Source: Linepithema humile (Eukaryota > Arthropoda > Insecta > Hymenoptera > Formicidae). From it: a stretch of DNA of 64,000 nt. Under the pieces are notes generated by a model. The model was given only the letters and a program-made list of their open reading frames with translations, was not told where the DNA came from and did not search any database. Positions 61,960 to 64,000 of the stretch are shown one piece after another. The stretch is from positions 21,758,431 through 21,822,430 of the forward strand of contig NC_090128.1 in NCBI RefSeq assembly GCF_040581485.1, read 5' to 3'. Numbering within the stretch: position 1 is the first letter of the stretch; each line of letters begins with the position of its first letter. The position numbers were made by a program, and so were the translations under genes.

Positions 61960-63630
61960 GATTTAAGTTAGTAGCCTATTACATTTAAAAAAGAAATCAA
62001 ACGGCGTAGATTCATTTGCTTAAATACTTTCGTTAAATTTGACACATGATTTATACGGGTGCGGTTAGTGCGTGTCTTTTTTGGTGCTTTAGAGAAAATA
62101 TTCAAAATGTCTTTTTTCAATCTTGACACATTTCCAAATTTTTTGTTTAAACACTTTCTAGACTGTCAAAGACGTAACTCTATTGATTTAATATAAATGC
62201 TTGCTTAAAGTGCGGTCTAATTATTTATTTTTGAATTATTCTATACTATACGTTTATGTAATAACCTAATCACAAGTTCAAGTAATTTTCACAAATTTTT
62301 ACACGTGAATAGCAGGACTTGTGTTAAATAACACTATATATAATGCTACAACTTGCGACAATATAATGATAATGATGGTATAATAATATATAAATAATGG
62401 TGATAATATTATAATATTAATAATAATATTATTTTTATTAAATAAATAGTAATAATATATATTTCTTTATAATTAAAAGATTAAATAACGCGCATAGAGT
62501 GCGCGTTTGTGTATCTAATAAAATTACTTTTAATCACTTTCTCTATCACAAAACTTATCAAAAATTTTGCGCATTCAGTCAATATATCCTACATTTTATT
62601 AAGAACAACAGAAATTACTTTTGTACGTAGAGGAATAACTGTCAAAGTACGTTTTATATAAAAATATTTAAACATATAAAATATTATCTCTTCTCCTTTT
62701 TAATACGCGAATTTAAAATTAAATTTAAATCATTAAAAACTTATTATTGAGCAAATAAGAATAGAATGACGTAATACGATATTTAATTCAATAAATCTGG
62801 CCATCTTATACAAAAAGGTTGATATTGATAATGCCATATCTGAAAATAAATCAGGTGGACAAATGCATACACATAATAATTTTTTTATGCAATTATATGT
62901 ATTGAGTCAATCATTTCTATTTATTTCTGCAATCGATATATCAATTGCATTTAACGCAATATAAATAATTCAAAAAAATACGCATTTTTCTTGATGAAAA
63001 CATATCAATTATATCTTTGATATAACTATAATTGAAAATAGTTTTATTTTATATATAGATCAGTGCTCGGAATTAAATGCACATTTCGAGCCGATGCCGA
63101 TTCCCGAGACGACGCCTTCTATCCTCCCACTACTGCTCGAGGCTCGAACGGCCGAGCCGCTAATGTTCTGGCTTAGGTGCGTCCCTATATAAAAAACAGG
63201 ATTGTACCTTTTATGAAATCATTATTAACATTTATATAAGGACGCTCCTAAGACTGAACATTAGACGCGCTATCGGCGGCTCGGTCGTCGAGTCTCGAGT
63301 GGTAGTAAGGAATTAGGAGGCGTCGTCTCGGGAATCGGCACGAAATGTGCATCTAATTCCGAGCACTGATATAGATAATATTTCATTTGTATATTATTTT
63401 TAAAAAAACCATATATTCGTATATGTACGATACACTGTCTCTTTCGCTGAGATGTTATTACTCGGCATTAGATGTGACCGCGTGTTTTGATAATTGTTAG
63501 CTCTGTAGCCGACGTACAAATATTTACATTCAAATGAAAAATTATGTGTCCTCTTTCGTTCTCTTTTATACTTTTCGACAGAAAGGTTCTTGTATCAGTT
63601 ACACGCGTCCAGTGACTTCAAACGGACACA
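61960..63630. repeat. Tandem duplication, 5' flank of copy 2
   Basis: Counterpart of 57980-59403 with scattered substitutions and small indels, and with a 308-bp MITE added at 63061. Similarity runs without a break into the coding region. Confidence 0.75.
63061..63368. mobile_element. hAT-type MITE, 308 bp, with 8-bp target duplication
   Basis: The ends cagtgctcggaatt and aattccgagcactg are inverted, with similarity of the arms continuing (gcacatttcg, gattcccgagacgacgcc, gagccg) over most of the element. The same 8 bases atatagat lie at 63053-63060 and 63369-63376. Copy 1 of the duplicated flank, at about 59142, has a single atatagat and no insert: a natural empty site. The 8-bp duplication and CAGTG-type ends fit the hAT superfamily. 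No coding capacity. Confidence 0.9.
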
Positions 63631-64000
63631 ATGCCACTAAGTAATATAACTAAAAAGAATGTGCGGGAATATTATACATTACTGTCGAATTTTGAAGCAC
63701 AGTGTAACTTTTGTGAAAAAAAATATACTTATATAACAATTAACACCTTAAAACACCATATACATAGTCAGCATAGAGAAATTGAGAAATACGAAGAAGA
63801 AAGAAAACGAAAAAAATGGCCATGGATGTATTTCAAGTACCTAAACGAATCATATTCGCAGTGTATTATCTGTGATGCAAACGTTCTGTCTATATCTGTG
63901 GAATCCAAATCTGTGGAAAAGCATTTAACAGATTTTCATTCTGAAGAAGAACAAGAGAATCATACACAAAAAAGTTGGCTAGAAAAATATTTTGCGAAAA
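63631..64000 (+). CDS. BED-like zinc-finger protein, copy 2, cut by the window end
   Basis: From the ATG at 63631 the frame is open to the end: MPLSNITKKNVREYYTLLSN, then finger one (QCNFCEKKYTYI ... HHIHSQH), the linker KKWPWMYFKYLNESYSQCII, finger two (CIICDANV ... HLTDFH) and WLEKYFAK. All zinc ligands of fingers one and two are kept although about a third of residues in finger one differ from copy 1, which suggests coding constraint. Upstream, the frame equivalent to the 59317 start is closed by TGA, which supports the internal start. The protein continues beyond the window. Confidence 0.75.
   Translation, partial: MPLSNITKKNVREYYTLLSNFEAQCNFCEKKYTYITINTLKHHIHSQHREIEKYEEERKRKKWPWMYFKYLNESYSQCIICDANVLSISVESKSVEKHLTDFHSEEEQENHTQKSWLEKYFAK

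Noticed and set aside
1..64000. CRISPR arrays, bacterial operons, rRNA or tRNA genes
   Set aside because: None seen. Gene structure is eukaryotic throughout and no cloverleaf or rRNA core was recognised by eye.

Overview
The window is nuclear DNA of an insect, most likely a hymenopteran and perhaps an ant. The inference rests on AT-rich, intron-bearing sequence with GT-AG junctions and TATA boxes, many small secreted glycine/alanine/serine-rich proteins, an SLCO-type transporter with a Kazal domain, calaxin, and Tc1, hAT and GIY-YIG retroelement remains. The species cannot be fixed from the sequence alone.

Left part (1-24,700): a loose cluster of plus-strand genes for small secreted proteins. 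Four have a legible signal-peptide exon (4734-5669, 10991-11806, 19075-20472, 23563-24663). A fifth (489-861) lacks its start, probably left of the window. In all four the first coding intron is phase 1 and the last is phase 2, and most carry basic cleavage sites and tails in which small residues alternate. A possible 36-residue secreted peptide lies at 2819-3089. Long AT-rich spacers and a nested foldback transposon (13457-14807) separate them.

Middle part (25,100-37,300): an intact six-exon gene for a secreted helical protein (25574-26918), calaxin (29615-31063), a Tc1-type element with recent, almost identical long arms (31802-33680), and two further secreted-protein loci whose frames are broken (34401-35349, 36061-37270).

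Right part (37,300-57,700): about 9.7 kb without a recognisable gene, then seven minus-strand exons that encode the C-terminal half of an organic-anion transporter (Oatp/SLCO) and run leftward from 57694 to 46968. Its introns hold a foldback element and two opposed relics of a GIY-YIG-bearing retroelement.

End (57,700-64,000): a tandem duplication with a spacing of about 4 kb. Each copy has about 1.4 kb of related 5' flank followed by an intact frame for a protein of repeated BED-like C2H2 zinc fingers. Copy 1 has six fingers (59404-60495). Copy 2 starts at 63631 and runs off the end. A 308-bp hAT-type MITE with an 8-bp target duplication sits in the flank of copy 2 only, so it arrived after the duplication.

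The secreted genes may act together outside the cell, in cuticle, silk, venom or another gland product, but the sequence does not say which.
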